NCBI GenBank assembly: GCA_016788065.1
Contig: JAEUTI010000085.1
Location: 1-64,000, forward strand
Origin: Bacteroidia bacterium
GTDB lineage: Bacteria; Bacteroidota; Bacteroidia; AKYH767-A; OLB10
Direction: 5' to 3'
Length of the DNA: 64,000 bases
The notes under the pieces were generated by a model that was not told the DNA's origin, made no database searches, and was given only the letters and a program-made list of their open reading frames with translations. Below are positions 17,785-26,965 of this stretch, one piece after another (positions within the stretch are counted from its first letter, which is position 1; every line of letters begins with the position of its first letter). A program made the position numbers and the translations under genes.

Positions 17785-18411
17785 ATGAAAAAGCAATTAT
17801 TTTTATTAGTCATATTAATAGGTACAACAACTCACCTTCACGCAGCTACTTTTACATGGCTGGGGTCCACATCAAGCGACTTTAACCTTGCTTCTAACTG
17901 GTCTGGGGGGGGGGGTACCATTCCGGACTCTGCTGACCACATTTTGATTTCATCGAGTGCTACCAATAATCTGGTGCTCGATCAAAACAGAAAAATCAGC
18001 AACATTACACTTTCTTCCAAAACCATTGACCTAAATGGGTATTCCCTGACAGTTTATGGAACTGCAACCATGACATCGGGGACAGTTACCAATGGAACTT
18101 TTTATGCGCGCGGTACTTTGGCAGCTTTTAATGGAACATTAATGGATTGCCCTGTAGATGCCGATTGTGGATACATTCGTTTTTCGGGAAGTACGTTTAA
18201 CAGTACCGTAACTGCCACGGACCAGGGTGTTGCAACCGGAACAGGAGCGGGTGGTTGTACCTTTAATGATGATGTGACCATCATACATGGTGGAAATGGG
18301 ACCTATTTTACGCTTGCAAATACCACAGGTGATGTTTTTAATGCAGACTTAACCGTGATCAATTACAGTTCGCATGAGGTTCACCTTTCAAACACTTCCA
18401 GTACCCAATAA
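17785..18411 (+). CDS. N-terminal fragment of the giant T9SS surface protein
   Basis: This 208-residue piece starts MKKQLFLLVILIGTTTHLHA, a good signal peptide, followed by TFTWLGSTSSDFNLASNWS, the opening motif of many Bacteroidota surface proteins. The G11 tract encodes GGGG straight after. Short beta-helix-like units follow (NGTFYARGTLAAFNGTLMDC, FSGSTFNSTVTATDQG). It ends abruptly in the middle of a repeat at ...SNTSSTQ-stop, with no sorting domain. If made alone it would be exported but not anchored. Confidence 0.75.
   Translation: MKKQLFLLVILIGTTTHLHAATFTWLGSTSSDFNLASNWSGGGGTIPDSADHILISSSATNNLVLDQNRKISNITLSSKTIDLNGYSLTVYGTATMTSGTVTNGTFYARGTLAAFNGTLMDCPVDADCGYIRFSGSTFNSTVTATDQGVATGTGAGGCTFNDDVTIIHGGNGTYFTLANTTGDVFNADLTVINYSSHEVHLSNTSSTQ
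17925..17935 (+). repeat. Homopolymeric G11 tract inside a coding region
   Basis: Eleven consecutive G encode the end of NWSGGGGTIPD about 47 codons into the giant surface-protein gene. A change of one or two bases would shift the frame. Tracts of this kind are classic slipped-strand phase-variation sites, and also frequent sites of sequencing error. Confidence 0.85.
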
Positions 18412-18534
18412 AAGGGAAATATCATTCTTAACAGCACCGGAACCGGTGGCATAACTTTCGGAAATTCGGGTGGTACATCGACTCTTGATAGCGGTAAAAC
18501 CATCACCATTGGTTCGACCGGTTTTACCAATGAT

Positions 18535-21500
18535 GTGTTGCTGCTAAAGAACTTCACCCAACTTGGCAATACAGCACAAATCCTGACGCTAACTGGCACA
18601 GCAGTTGCAAGTTTTAACGGTTCTACCTTTAATGGAGAAATTACGGTAAGTAGTCCCGGCATATTATTAAAAAACAGTACCTTTAACGGTATGTCCAACT
18701 TCACCAAAACCGGAACTTCGAACGCCCAGTCAGATGGTGGCAATGTATTTAATTACGCAACAACCATTTCGAATACAGCGGCATCCGGAAGAATCAGGAT
18801 GGCAACGGTGAGTGGAGACACATACAACGCAGATGCCACGTTTAATTCAACAGGCCAGGACGTACAAGTTGCCTACTCCGGCGACAATACCTTTGCAGGA
18901 AACATTACCATTAACAGCAACAAGGTTGTCTTTAATACAAGCACAGGAAAAGTTACCTTTACAGGCACTAACAACCAAACATTAAACGGAAGCTATAACT
19001 ACCCATTTAAAAAACTTTCGATAAACAAAACAGCAGGAACGGTCACCGCAAACACGACTTTGAGTGTAGATGATTCATTGATTTTCATACAAGGAAAATT
19101 GATCACCACGAGTTCCAATCTACTTACCATGAAGCATGGCTCGACAGCTACCGGTGCTTCCAATAGTAGTTTTGTGAGCGGGCCGGTTAAGAAGGTGGGG
19201 AATACTGCTTTTGTTTTTGATGTGGGCTCAGGCAACACTTATCGCCCTTTGACCATCACTGCACCAACGAACACATCGGATGCATTTACAGCGGAGTATT
19301 ACAATGCCGGACAAACCCTAGGCAACACCAAAGACACAACAATCACTTTTGTGAGTGATTGCGGTTACTGGAAACTTGACCGGAATGTAGGTTCTTCCAA
19401 CATTACACCTAAGTTTGCCTTTGACTCCTTACATTGTGATTACCTAACCGTAAAACCGGTTCATATTGCACTTTGGAACGGGACAAAATGGACTGATAAA
19501 GGCGAAGCGGTAACCGAAAGCACCAACAAATCTACGAACTCTGCCATGTCAAGCTATGGGTATTTTGCTTTTGCTTATGATCTGAAGCCTGGGGATGCAC
19601 CTCAATACCCATTGAATGTACAAACATCATCCATTTGTAGTGGAATGGATGTCGAATTCAATCAAAAAGAATTTTGGATTTCATTTGATGTGGATTCAGC
19701 ATTGTTTAAGATTGCCTTATTTTCACCTCAGAATGATTCGATCTATGCCCCAATTGAAAAACTCGAAGTGTTCGACAATTATGAAGTAGGACAAACACAA
19801 GCTCTTATAGAAGGATGGAACTTTGACTGTGATAGTATGTTTCAAACTACGATACGAAAAACGGCTGTATTAGATATTTCGAAACAATACTTGTTGAAAG
19901 TCACCAGATATATGCCAGAGGATTGTGCTGGGATTACGGAAACTTTGGATTATTTTTTGAATTTTTGTTTGATGAATATCCGAACAAACCCAACTTGCAC
20001 TACCTATTTTTACAATTCCGCAGCAAAATTAAAGGACTATTTAGGCGATATAAATCAAGGCGGACAAGCTGTCAATGGTGATATTGTAGCACCTGATCCG
20101 GCTTATCCAAATTTGGATATAGACGTGAGTGGATACCCACCTTTAACCATTGAAGAAGGAGTTACATTGACCGGAAATTATGATTTGTTATCAAATGATA
20201 TCAATATCTCAAGTTTAAATCTTGCATGTCCTTTTCTGACTTATCAAGACAATAACACTTCTCCTTATGGTACAATCATCAGGAAAAATGTAAAGGGAGA
20301 AATGATCATGCGTGTATTGCAAGATGAAGGTTACATGTTTTTTATGTATGGTCAGTCAAGAGTACAAAATTTAAAATTAGTAGGAGGTTTGCCAGGTTAT
20401 CAGGATTACAATGAGGATAAATGGCTCAGCTCTTGCATAAAGATGAATCCAGGTTTATTAGGACCAAATTCTATTCAGAATTGTGATATTTCCCAGTTTG
20501 CATATTCAGGTATGTTTATGCAAGCAGGGACGCAAGGGACAGATATAGTCAATAGCTTTATCCACAGAATTAAAGGTTCAGGTGGTGGTGATACCCAGCC
20601 TAAAGGTTATGGTATCTGGTTTCAAGGAATAAATAATGATTCAAATATTCCTGAGGCGAATTTATTCAATTGCTTTTTTGATGAATGTAAAACTGCCATT
20701 GATGATCAAGGGTATTCCTTACATACACTCATCAGTGGTTGCACCTTTGGTAGATTTTTCAATCAAGAAACTTTGAACAGACACAATAACTCTGGACTTA
20801 TTTACTCTCATCCACCAATTTCTTCACCAGCATCTTGTCCATTCTATGTTGGAACTGCAAGTAATTCCACATCGACCAATTTTTCTATTGGAGATAAGGT
20901 AGATGGTAATTATTCTGTTACTGGGTCTATTTTTTATAAAAGGGGGAATGTCATTTCATCCCCATATCCAGTAGGCTTTGATGCATTAAACAATATTATT
21001 CCTTATACATTTACTTTAGGTAATAATACTTTTTCAGAACCCAAAGCAGTGAGCTATCCATATAATTATGGTGGTTATGCAAGAATTGCCGATAATTATT
21101 TGGATGCCTGTGTCTGGGACGATGATAAATTAAATGGCACATTTGTTACAACGCAAAATACTCATGATTACGTACCTGGTTTTACTTCATTTACGCCTAA
21201 TACTCCCAAGCCGGTAGAACCTAAATTCTCCTTTTCAAGCATAAACGGAACCGTGCCTGGCTTTTCCACCACTACACCTGAGGTACCTTTTATTAACCAA
21301 GGTGACGACTTCGAGGTTTTAGTGTCTGCTCCCGGAACTAATGCAGTTCATATTATTCGCGCGCACCCAAGTAATAATAATGCTATTGGCGGAGCAAATC
21401 ACCAGTCTGGTAACAATGCATATAATAATGCTGAAGTTATCACAGCCCCCTCGACCAGCCAAGTGTCAGTATCATTTGGACCCACTGCAGTTGGCCCCAA

Positions 21501-24500
21501 TAACTTTGATTCAAATAAACCAGGTCTGTATGGAGTTGATGTGATGTCAATTGATGCTTCTGGATCTGATTATAAGGTTTCGCAATTAATCCATAAACCA
21601 ATTATTGTTGCACCAACGGATAATCATTTATTAATTTTTAATATAAAGGACAGTTATTATGCTGATTCTTATGATTATACAGTATTGACGGGAAATGTCT
21701 ATAAGCAAGTTGAGTTAAATGGAAATATTATATGGAGGGAACATATTCAATTAGGTGGTGATGATTGGGAACAAGTTCAGATAAACTTGTTTCAAGATTT
21801 ATATCAGGGCACACCTATCAGAAATCATTTAAAGCTGAATGAGAAAAACACGATCACATTTAGCATCGGATTACCTGTTCCAAGTTTAGTTTCAACTGAA
21901 GAATTAAGAGGATTGTTTGTTTGGATTGATGATGTCTATTTGAAGAAATTTGACAGTCCTGAAAATCTTATTATGGATGGTGACATTGAAAATTCCGAGG
22001 TAGCCGGCTTGTCTAATCAACCAACGGCAACACAGCCCTGGTACCAAAAAAACGCTGAACAATTCGCTTACTATTCACTTGATTATTCTTATGATCCTGC
22101 CGTTGATTTTCTTCCTATTCCAGCAAATTCGAATAAAAAAGCAGAATCCCATGCCTCTGTGAGCATTCTTGAGCGTAAATCAGGCACAAATGCAATCTCT
22201 CTTGAACTGGAAGGGATACATGCTTCCAATTCCAGCTTTTTCCCAACACCGCTAGACGGGACTATTAATACTAATTTTGAAGTAATTTCCGCCGCAATAG
22301 ATTTTGATGCCAAGTATTTTTTGGGTTGCTCAGAGGTGGCATCCATGAATGGTGTGCAGGAAATAACAAATTCTGATATTGTCGGTACCAAGGTGTTTCC
22401 TGATGGTAAATACATTATCAGACAACCACTGGAAGTTCAATCTGGTGAAATTTTAGAGTTCGCCGGGAGCAGCTATTTTATAGATGCAACCAGCGGACCG
22501 GTCACAATTACAGTAAAACATGATGGATTGCTAAAAATTTATAATGCAAATGGTTTTCCATCCAGACTCTTTTCATGTGAAGATATGTGGGATGGAATAA
22601 TTGTTGAAGATGGAGGGCGGGTAGAAATTTATCCTTCATCAAGCTACCCAACAGAAATATACGATGCCATGACAGCCATTGAAGTAGAGGGAGGAAGTTC
22701 GACTACTAAACCATTAAATATCAGGTATGCTCTCTTTGATCATAATTATATCGGACTGGATCTTTCCGATGCCGATTATTATAATGGACTTTTAACTGCC
22801 AGCGATGGTATATTAGGCATTGATTTCAAATGCTCAAGTGGAAAAATTCAAAAACAACCATTTGAAGGAATGGCCTCTTATGCTCATATTCAATTAAGAA
22901 ACGTTAGTGATATTATCATAGGTGGAATCGGAAGCCCAACCGCCTATCAAAACACATTTTCGGATGCTGTATACGGTATTAGAATTGAAAAAGATGCCTC
23001 ATCCACAGTTGATGGCACCATTAAAATCGTCAATTGTAAATTTGATAAAATGAGTGAGTATCTGGACAGTCAACCTCCTTCACCAATTACTGGATGCGGA
23101 ATATTTGCACAAACATGGTCTGCAGCAAATACAACTATTGAAATGGGGGTCGGAGGAACAACATCAACTGCAAAAAATATTTTTTCAAATTCCCAAAACG
23201 GAATCATCCTTAATGGCAATATTACAAGTATAATCAAAGGAAATGAATTTAGCAACCTCACTCAGGGAATAAGACTATTTGCTAACAATAATCCGGTAGC
23301 GAATCCAACTTCAGTTATTATAAATGATGACAATGTTTTTTACCATGTTTCTACAGGAATTTATGCAAACAGAATGAGATGCCCAGTAGAAATAAGCAGC
23401 AACCAATTTTCGAATATAGGATATAACCCTGTCATTCCACCCAATTCACCACTCTCATTTAGAAATACAGCAATTACAGTTCAGAACCCTGTGACTGGAA
23501 TTAATGATGTTGTTAGAATATTTGGAAATACTTTAAATGACAACCGAATAGGAATTCACACTCGTAACATTAGCGGTGTAAGCATTGGAAGTGATACCGA
23601 AGCATCTCCATACACTGGCACACCGAATTTCATATACTTTAATCAGCTTGAATTTACTTCAAATCATCGAGGAATTTGGGTAGAAAGCTGCCCCGGTGCT
23701 AAAATTCAAGAGAACACCATACGAAATTTTAGCACAGCACCCCCAACATCGGGAATACTTTTCACGGGAATTGCACTAAATGAATCTATCGATAATTTTG
23801 TGAATAAAAATTCTTGCATAGAATTGCCTACCGCCATGGCAATTAGAGGAGATAATGCTGATACGGAACTACATTGCAATGTGATAGAAAATATACTGCT
23901 TAATGGTAATGGAATTAATTTGACCAATGCGTCGCTGCCAGATCAAGGAGACCTATTATCTGGAGCAACCTGGGATAATCTGTGGTATGGGTTTTCGAGC
24001 ATGTTTGGAATAACTGGTTTTCCCAATGGACCTTTTGCTTGGCTTTATGATGATGACTTAACAGAATATAATCCAAATGCGGATCCATTTACATTAATTC
24101 CAACTTTAGTACCTAATGCATTGAATGACGCATGTACAATTCAGGCTGCAAATCCAACCCCTTTTCGTGACGCCAGGTATGCACGAATAGCTGAAGATTC
24201 TTTAGAATTCACCTCGCATATCTCGGAGTTCACTTATAAACAATTGGATTTTTTGTATAAAAAGTTGAACAAGGACACTTTATTGCTTTATCAAAGTACC
24301 TCAAAGGATTCTGTTTTTCAGAATTTTTACAACTACAACCTTAATTCCAATTTTGGTATTTTTGCAAGGGTTGATTCCCTCATAAGAGCTGGAAATCTGT
24401 CGACTGCATTTAGTCTGAACAACTCTATCAATGACACCAATCAGATAGAATCAAATCTTAAGGGTGTGAATTCAATCATCATCTCAAAAATCTTATTAGA

Positions 24501-24930
24501 TTCTGCTTTAACAACTGCTGATTCTTTAACCTTATTTGATATCGCTTGGCAAGACCCCATCACGGGTGGTAGAGGCGTATTTTATGCCAGAGCCATTTTA
24601 TTTTTAGAGATTGAAGATAATGCTGCAAGTTCCCGATTTGGTGGTAGCTTAAATCAAATTGAGCCGCTCAAGCAAGAGGAAGAATCAGGATTTAAAGTTT
24701 TTCCTAATCCAACATCCGATCAGTGTATGGCACTCTTTTCAGCTTCAACTTCAAAATACGTATTAGAATTACGTGATGCAGTAGGTAAATTACTAAACTC
24801 ATACGAAATATCACCTGGAAGCCAGTCGAAATTGTTTTCAGTTTCTTACTTGTCTCCTGGAATTTATTTGATATCTTTAAAAAATCAACAAAACATTGTT
24901 AAATACACTCAACTCATAATTCAAAGATGA
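18535..24930 (+). CDS. C-terminal part of the giant T9SS surface protein (beta-helix, type A sorting domain)
   Basis: This is the rest of the interrupted frame, about 2,131 residues from a GTG at 18535, which is probably not a real start because coding similarity continues back to 18412. Content in order: repeats such as ITVSSPGILLKNSTFNG; a FVSGPVKKVGNTAFVFDVGSG segment near 220; a cysteine-containing middle part; two stretches of parallel beta-helix (PbH1-like) units near 600-850 and 1450-1800; and a C-terminal sorting domain (FKVFPNPTSDQ ... LSPGIYLISLKNQQNIVKYTQLIIQR) of the T9SS type A class. It carries no signal peptide of its own. By eye, base composition drops from moderate GC before ~19.6 kb to clearly AT-rich after it. 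Its stop overlaps the next gene as ATGA. Confidence 0.8.
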   Translation: MLLLKNFTQLGNTAQILTLTGTAVASFNGSTFNGEITVSSPGILLKNSTFNGMSNFTKTGTSNAQSDGGNVFNYATTISNTAASGRIRMATVSGDTYNADATFNSTGQDVQVAYSGDNTFAGNITINSNKVVFNTSTGKVTFTGTNNQTLNGSYNYPFKKLSINKTAGTVTANTTLSVDDSLIFIQGKLITTSSNLLTMKHGSTATGASNSSFVSGPVKKVGNTAFVFDVGSGNTYRPLTITAPTNTSDAFTAEYYNAGQTLGNTKDTTITFVSDCGYWKLDRNVGSSNITPKFAFDSLHCDYLTVKPVHIALWNGTKWTDKGEAVTESTNKSTNSAMSSYGYFAFAYDLKPGDAPQYPLNVQTSSICSGMDVEFNQKEFWISFDVDSALFKIALFSPQNDSIYAPIEKLEVFDNYEVGQTQALIEGWNFDCDSMFQTTIRKTAVLDISKQYLLKVTRYMPEDCAGITETLDYFLNFCLMNIRTNPTCTTYFYNSAAKLKDYLGDINQGGQAVNGDIVAPDPAYPNLDIDVSGYPPLTIEEGVTLTGNYDLLSNDINISSLNLACPFLTYQDNNTSPYGTIIRKNVKGEMIMRVLQDEGYMFFMYGQSRVQNLKLVGGLPGYQDYNEDKWLSSCIKMNPGLLGPNSIQNCDISQFAYSGMFMQAGTQGTDIVNSFIHRIKGSGGGDTQPKGYGIWFQGINNDSNIPEANLFNCFFDECKTAIDDQGYSLHTLISGCTFGRFFNQETLNRHNNSGLIYSHPPISSPASCPFYVGTASNSTSTNFSIGDKVDGNYSVTGSIFYKRGNVISSPYPVGFDALNNIIPYTFTLGNNTFSEPKAVSYPYNYGGYARIADNYLDACVWDDDKLNGTFVTTQNTHDYVPGFTSFTPNTPKPVEPKFSFSSINGTVPGFSTTTPEVPFINQGDDFEVLVSAPGTNAVHIIRAHPSNNNAIGGANHQSGNNAYNNAEVITAPSTSQVSVSFGPTAVGPNNFDSNKPGLYGVDVMSIDASGSDYKVSQLIHKPIIVAPTDNHLLIFNIKDSYYADSYDYTVLTGNVYKQVELNGNIIWREHIQLGGDDWEQVQINLFQDLYQGTPIRNHLKLNEKNTITFSIGLPVPSLVSTEELRGLFVWIDDVYLKKFDSPENLIMDGDIENSEVAGLSNQPTATQPWYQKNAEQFAYYSLDYSYDPAVDFLPIPANSNKKAESHASVSILERKSGTNAISLELEGIHASNSSFFPTPLDGTINTNFEVISAAIDFDAKYFLGCSEVASMNGVQEITNSDIVGTKVFPDGKYIIRQPLEVQSGEILEFAGSSYFIDATSGPVTITVKHDGLLKIYNANGFPSRLFSCEDMWDGIIVEDGGRVEIYPSSSYPTEIYDAMTAIEVEGGSSTTKPLNIRYALFDHNYIGLDLSDADYYNGLLTASDGILGIDFKCSSGKIQKQPFEGMASYAHIQLRNVSDIIIGGIGSPTAYQNTFSDAVYGIRIEKDASSTVDGTIKIVNCKFDKMSEYLDSQPPSPITGCGIFAQTWSAANTTIEMGVGGTTSTAKNIFSNSQNGIILNGNITSIIKGNEFSNLTQGIRLFANNNPVANPTSVIINDDNVFYHVSTGIYANRMRCPVEISSNQFSNIGYNPVIPPNSPLSFRNTAITVQNPVTGINDVVRIFGNTLNDNRIGIHTRNISGVSIGSDTEASPYTGTPNFIYFNQLEFTSNHRGIWVESCPGAKIQENTIRNFSTAPPTSGILFTGIALNESIDNFVNKNSCIELPTAMAIRGDNADTELHCNVIENILLNGNGINLTNASLPDQGDLLSGATWDNLWYGFSSMFGITGFPNGPFAWLYDDDLTEYNPNADPFTLIPTLVPNALNDACTIQAANPTPFRDARYARIAEDSLEFTSHISEFTYKQLDFLYKKLNKDTLLLYQSTSKDSVFQNFYNYNLNSNFGIFARVDSLIRAGNLSTAFSLNNSINDTNQIESNLKGVNSIIISKILLDSALTTADSLTLFDIAWQDPITGGRGVFYARAILFLEIEDNAASSRFGGSLNQIEPLKQEEESGFKVFPNPTSDQCMALFSASTSKYVLELRDAVGKLLNSYEISPGSQSKLFSVSYLSPGIYLISLKNQQNIVKYTQLIIQR

Positions 24931-26444
24931 AATTTGCTCGAAATATTCTATTGCTTTCATTTTTTTGTGCAATCTTGAATAATATATCATTCGCGCAGAA
25001 ACGCAACAACATATGGTGCTTTGGTGACTCCTCTGGTATTGATTTTAATTTACCGGGCGGCCCAGTTCCCATTTCTTCTGTACTAAATACACGGGGTTCG
25101 TGTGTTTCTATTGCAGATACATCGGGGCAATTGTTATTTTATTCAGCATATGATGAAACTGTTGGTATTTTTGGTACAGATCCCGTAAAGGTATTTTCCA
25201 AAAATAACGCCATTATGATTAATGGCGATTCCATCAAAGGTGGTGGGTGGTATAAGGAGTTGGTAATTGTTCCTGCTTCCACGACTGACAGCTTGTATTA
25301 TTTATTCAATATTGGAGTTACTTTTGATTTTGGTCTTTATTATTCTTTGATTGATATGAAACAGAATAATGGAATGGGTGCTGTTGTTCAAAAAAATGTA
25401 CAACTGCAAACTTTCAAGTGTACTGATGGTATTAATGCTGTCAAACATGGAAATGGTAGAGATTGGTGGCTGATATTTCGGAGATGGGATACTGACAATG
25501 ACGAGTATTACATGTATTTAATATCACAAAATGGAATTTCTAATGTTTCGATTCAACATATAGGATCTTCCACAATGAATGGATTTACAAATATGAATTT
25601 TTCATCTGATGGGTCCAAAATGGTAGTAATTAATTTAGCCGGACTCATGGAGATCTACGATTTTGACCGATGTACCGGTATTATCAGTAATCCTTTGACC
25701 TTACACCCCGAACCCACTACTGCTCCATATGGTAGATATGTGGGCTGTGAATTTTCACCTAATGGAAGGTTTCTGTATGTGAGCACTTACATTGATACTG
25801 CCAGCCGGTTGTTTCAATATGATTTGAATTCGTTGGATCCTGTTGGGACCAGGGATACAATTGAATATGTCACCAATGGGCTGATTGGAAATGGATTTTT
25901 AAAACGTGGGCCAGACAATAAAATTTATTTCGGTCATGCCTGGGAGTGTCAGGCATTTCCATCTTGTTACCCTTATCCGGATAGTGTATATAATTCTGTT
26001 AACATGAATTTGAGTGTCATCAATTACCCAGATAGTCTTGGGAGTGCCTGTAATTATACTCCTTACAGTTTTTATTTAGGCGGCACACGAACTCATTATG
26101 GTCTCCCCAACAATCCCGATTACGACCTACCAGCTCTTGCAGGCAGTCCGTGTGATACGTTGGTGGGTGTTGATGAAACACCCGAAGTTTCGCAAGCTGC
26201 AATAAATGTTTTTTATCATTCAGTATGGGAAAAAGCATTTATTAATGCTTCTAACCTGAAAGGCAAAGCCGGCAAATTGATGGTGTATGATATGCAAGGG
26301 AAAGTTGTTCATTCGGAGCCGCTGCGGATACAGAATGGGTATTACACCAGAGATTTATCTATGATAGGTAGGGCAGACGGGGTTTACCTTGTGGTGGTGG
26401 AGACGGAACAGGAGCGGTTGGTGAAGAAGGTGTTGATTGATTGA
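24927..26444 (+). CDS. T9SS-exported beta-propeller-like protein
   Basis: The 505-residue protein has a signal peptide (NILLLSFFCAILNNISFAQ) and then RNNIWCFGDSSGIDFN, the start of a Bacteroidota family of secreted propeller-like proteins. Blade-like motifs follow (ADTSGQLLFYSA, KHGNGRDWWLIFR, FSSDGSKMVV, FSPNGRFLYVS). The last ~75 residues (KAFINASNLKGKAGKLMVYDMQGKVV ... DGVYLVVVETEQERLVKKVLID) form a T9SS type A sorting domain. Its ATG overlaps the stop of the giant surface gene (24927-24930), so translation may be coupled to that gene and affected by its internal stop. The substrate or partner is unknown. Confidence 0.85.
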   Translation: MKFARNILLLSFFCAILNNISFAQKRNNIWCFGDSSGIDFNLPGGPVPISSVLNTRGSCVSIADTSGQLLFYSAYDETVGIFGTDPVKVFSKNNAIMINGDSIKGGGWYKELVIVPASTTDSLYYLFNIGVTFDFGLYYSLIDMKQNNGMGAVVQKNVQLQTFKCTDGINAVKHGNGRDWWLIFRRWDTDNDEYYMYLISQNGISNVSIQHIGSSTMNGFTNMNFSSDGSKMVVINLAGLMEIYDFDRCTGIISNPLTLHPEPTTAPYGRYVGCEFSPNGRFLYVSTYIDTASRLFQYDLNSLDPVGTRDTIEYVTNGLIGNGFLKRGPDNKIYFGHAWECQAFPSCYPYPDSVYNSVNMNLSVINYPDSLGSACNYTPYSFYLGGTRTHYGLPNNPDYDLPALAGSPCDTLVGVDETPEVSQAAINVFYHSVWEKAFINASNLKGKAGKLMVYDMQGKVVHSEPLRIQNGYYTRDLSMIGRADGVYLVVVETEQERLVKKVLID

Positions 26445-26447
26445 TTG

Positions 26448-26770
26448 ATTTGCTAATGTGCTGATGCTTGCCCAGAGCGGAGTCGAGGGGTGCTGATTTT
26501 TTGTTCCTGTGTACTAAAAGTGTGACTGCACATGGTTTGGTGATTTGATAATTCGGTGGTTTGGTGATGGGGTGCTTCGGTAAAAAGATGTATCTGCACA
26601 TATTAGTGATCAGTGCCCAGTGATCTTTGAACAGTGATCAGTGTTTTGGAGATAAATTTCAAGATCTCGTTTTTCACTTATGATTTATTTTGTAGCTGCT
26701 AAAGTTGGTGGTTGCCCATTCTCAAAATGTTTTCATTGAATATTGACTAACAAGAATTGAATAGTGAATA
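26448..26770. repeat. Direct repeat B, right flank of the surface-protein region
   Basis: The core at 26632-26770 repeats 16284-16422 in the same orientation. Compared with copy A, the outer part carries an extra GCTTGCCCAGAGCGGAGTCGAGGGG-like stretch near 26466, which resembles a dispersed REP motif, and extra GTGATCAGTG-type units. No protein-coding gene was seen in 26445-26965. Confidence 0.85.
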
Positions 26771-26792
26771 ATTACATGCAGCAAAAAATCCC

Positions 26793-26841
26793 TTAATTCT
26801 TAATTCTTAATTCTTAATCCTTAATCCTTAATCCTTAATCC
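26793..26841. repeat. Heptamer array upstream of pdhA
   Basis: Exactly seven tandem heptamers: three TTAATTC then four TTAATCC. The reverse complement matches 33 bp of the array starting at the pdhA stop (27959-27991), so pdhA lies between inverted heptamer arrays. Confidence 0.85.
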
Positions 26842-26941
26842 GTCCTCCCTCTGCATATCTATTTAGCAACAACCCATTTATCATAAAAACGAAATTTCAT
26901 TCTGAGCAGAAACTATTGATCCGTATTCCATCTTCTTTTGT

Positions 26942-26949
26942 TACTTTTG
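26942..26949 (+). promoter_or_regulatory. Promoter -7 element of pdhA
   Basis: TACTTTTG fits TAnnTTTG and lies 16 nt before the ATG. An ATTG at 26915-26918, 23 bp upstream, is a weak -33 candidate. Confidence 0.5.
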
Positions 26950-26965
26950 CTGCAAACCATTACCT

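Larger units (their letters stand above)
17785..24930 (+). pseudogene. Giant T9SS surface protein, one reading frame interrupted by an in-frame TAA
   Basis: The frame that begins with a signal peptide at 17785 reads to a single TAA at 18409-18411, then continues open in the same frame to 24930. The codons right after the stop (AAG GGA AAT ATC ATT CTT AAC) still encode the same repeat style (GNIILNSTGTGG). The intact form would be about 2,380 residues: signal peptide, serine/threonine/glycine-rich beta-helix-like repeats, right-handed beta-helix modules and a T9SS type A sorting domain. As it stands, the stop should separate the export signal from the C-terminal sorting domain. A sequencing error, a recent nonsense mutation or readthrough would all explain it. 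An 11-G tract lies at 17925-17935. Confidence 0.75.

Noticed and set aside
18535-18537. GTG as an independent start for the 2131-residue protein
   Set aside because: Same-frame coding similarity continues upstream to 18412, and a start here would lack a signal peptide; it is an artefact of the in-frame stop.
26359-26601. 80-codon minus-strand frame at the end of the T9SS propeller gene
   Set aside because: It runs antisense into a real gene's sorting domain and through repeat B; its content is Pro/Ser-rich repeat translation.
16201-26770. Composite transposon bounded by insertion sequences
   Set aside because: The flanking repeats contain no transposase frame, no terminal inverted repeats and no target duplication that I could see.
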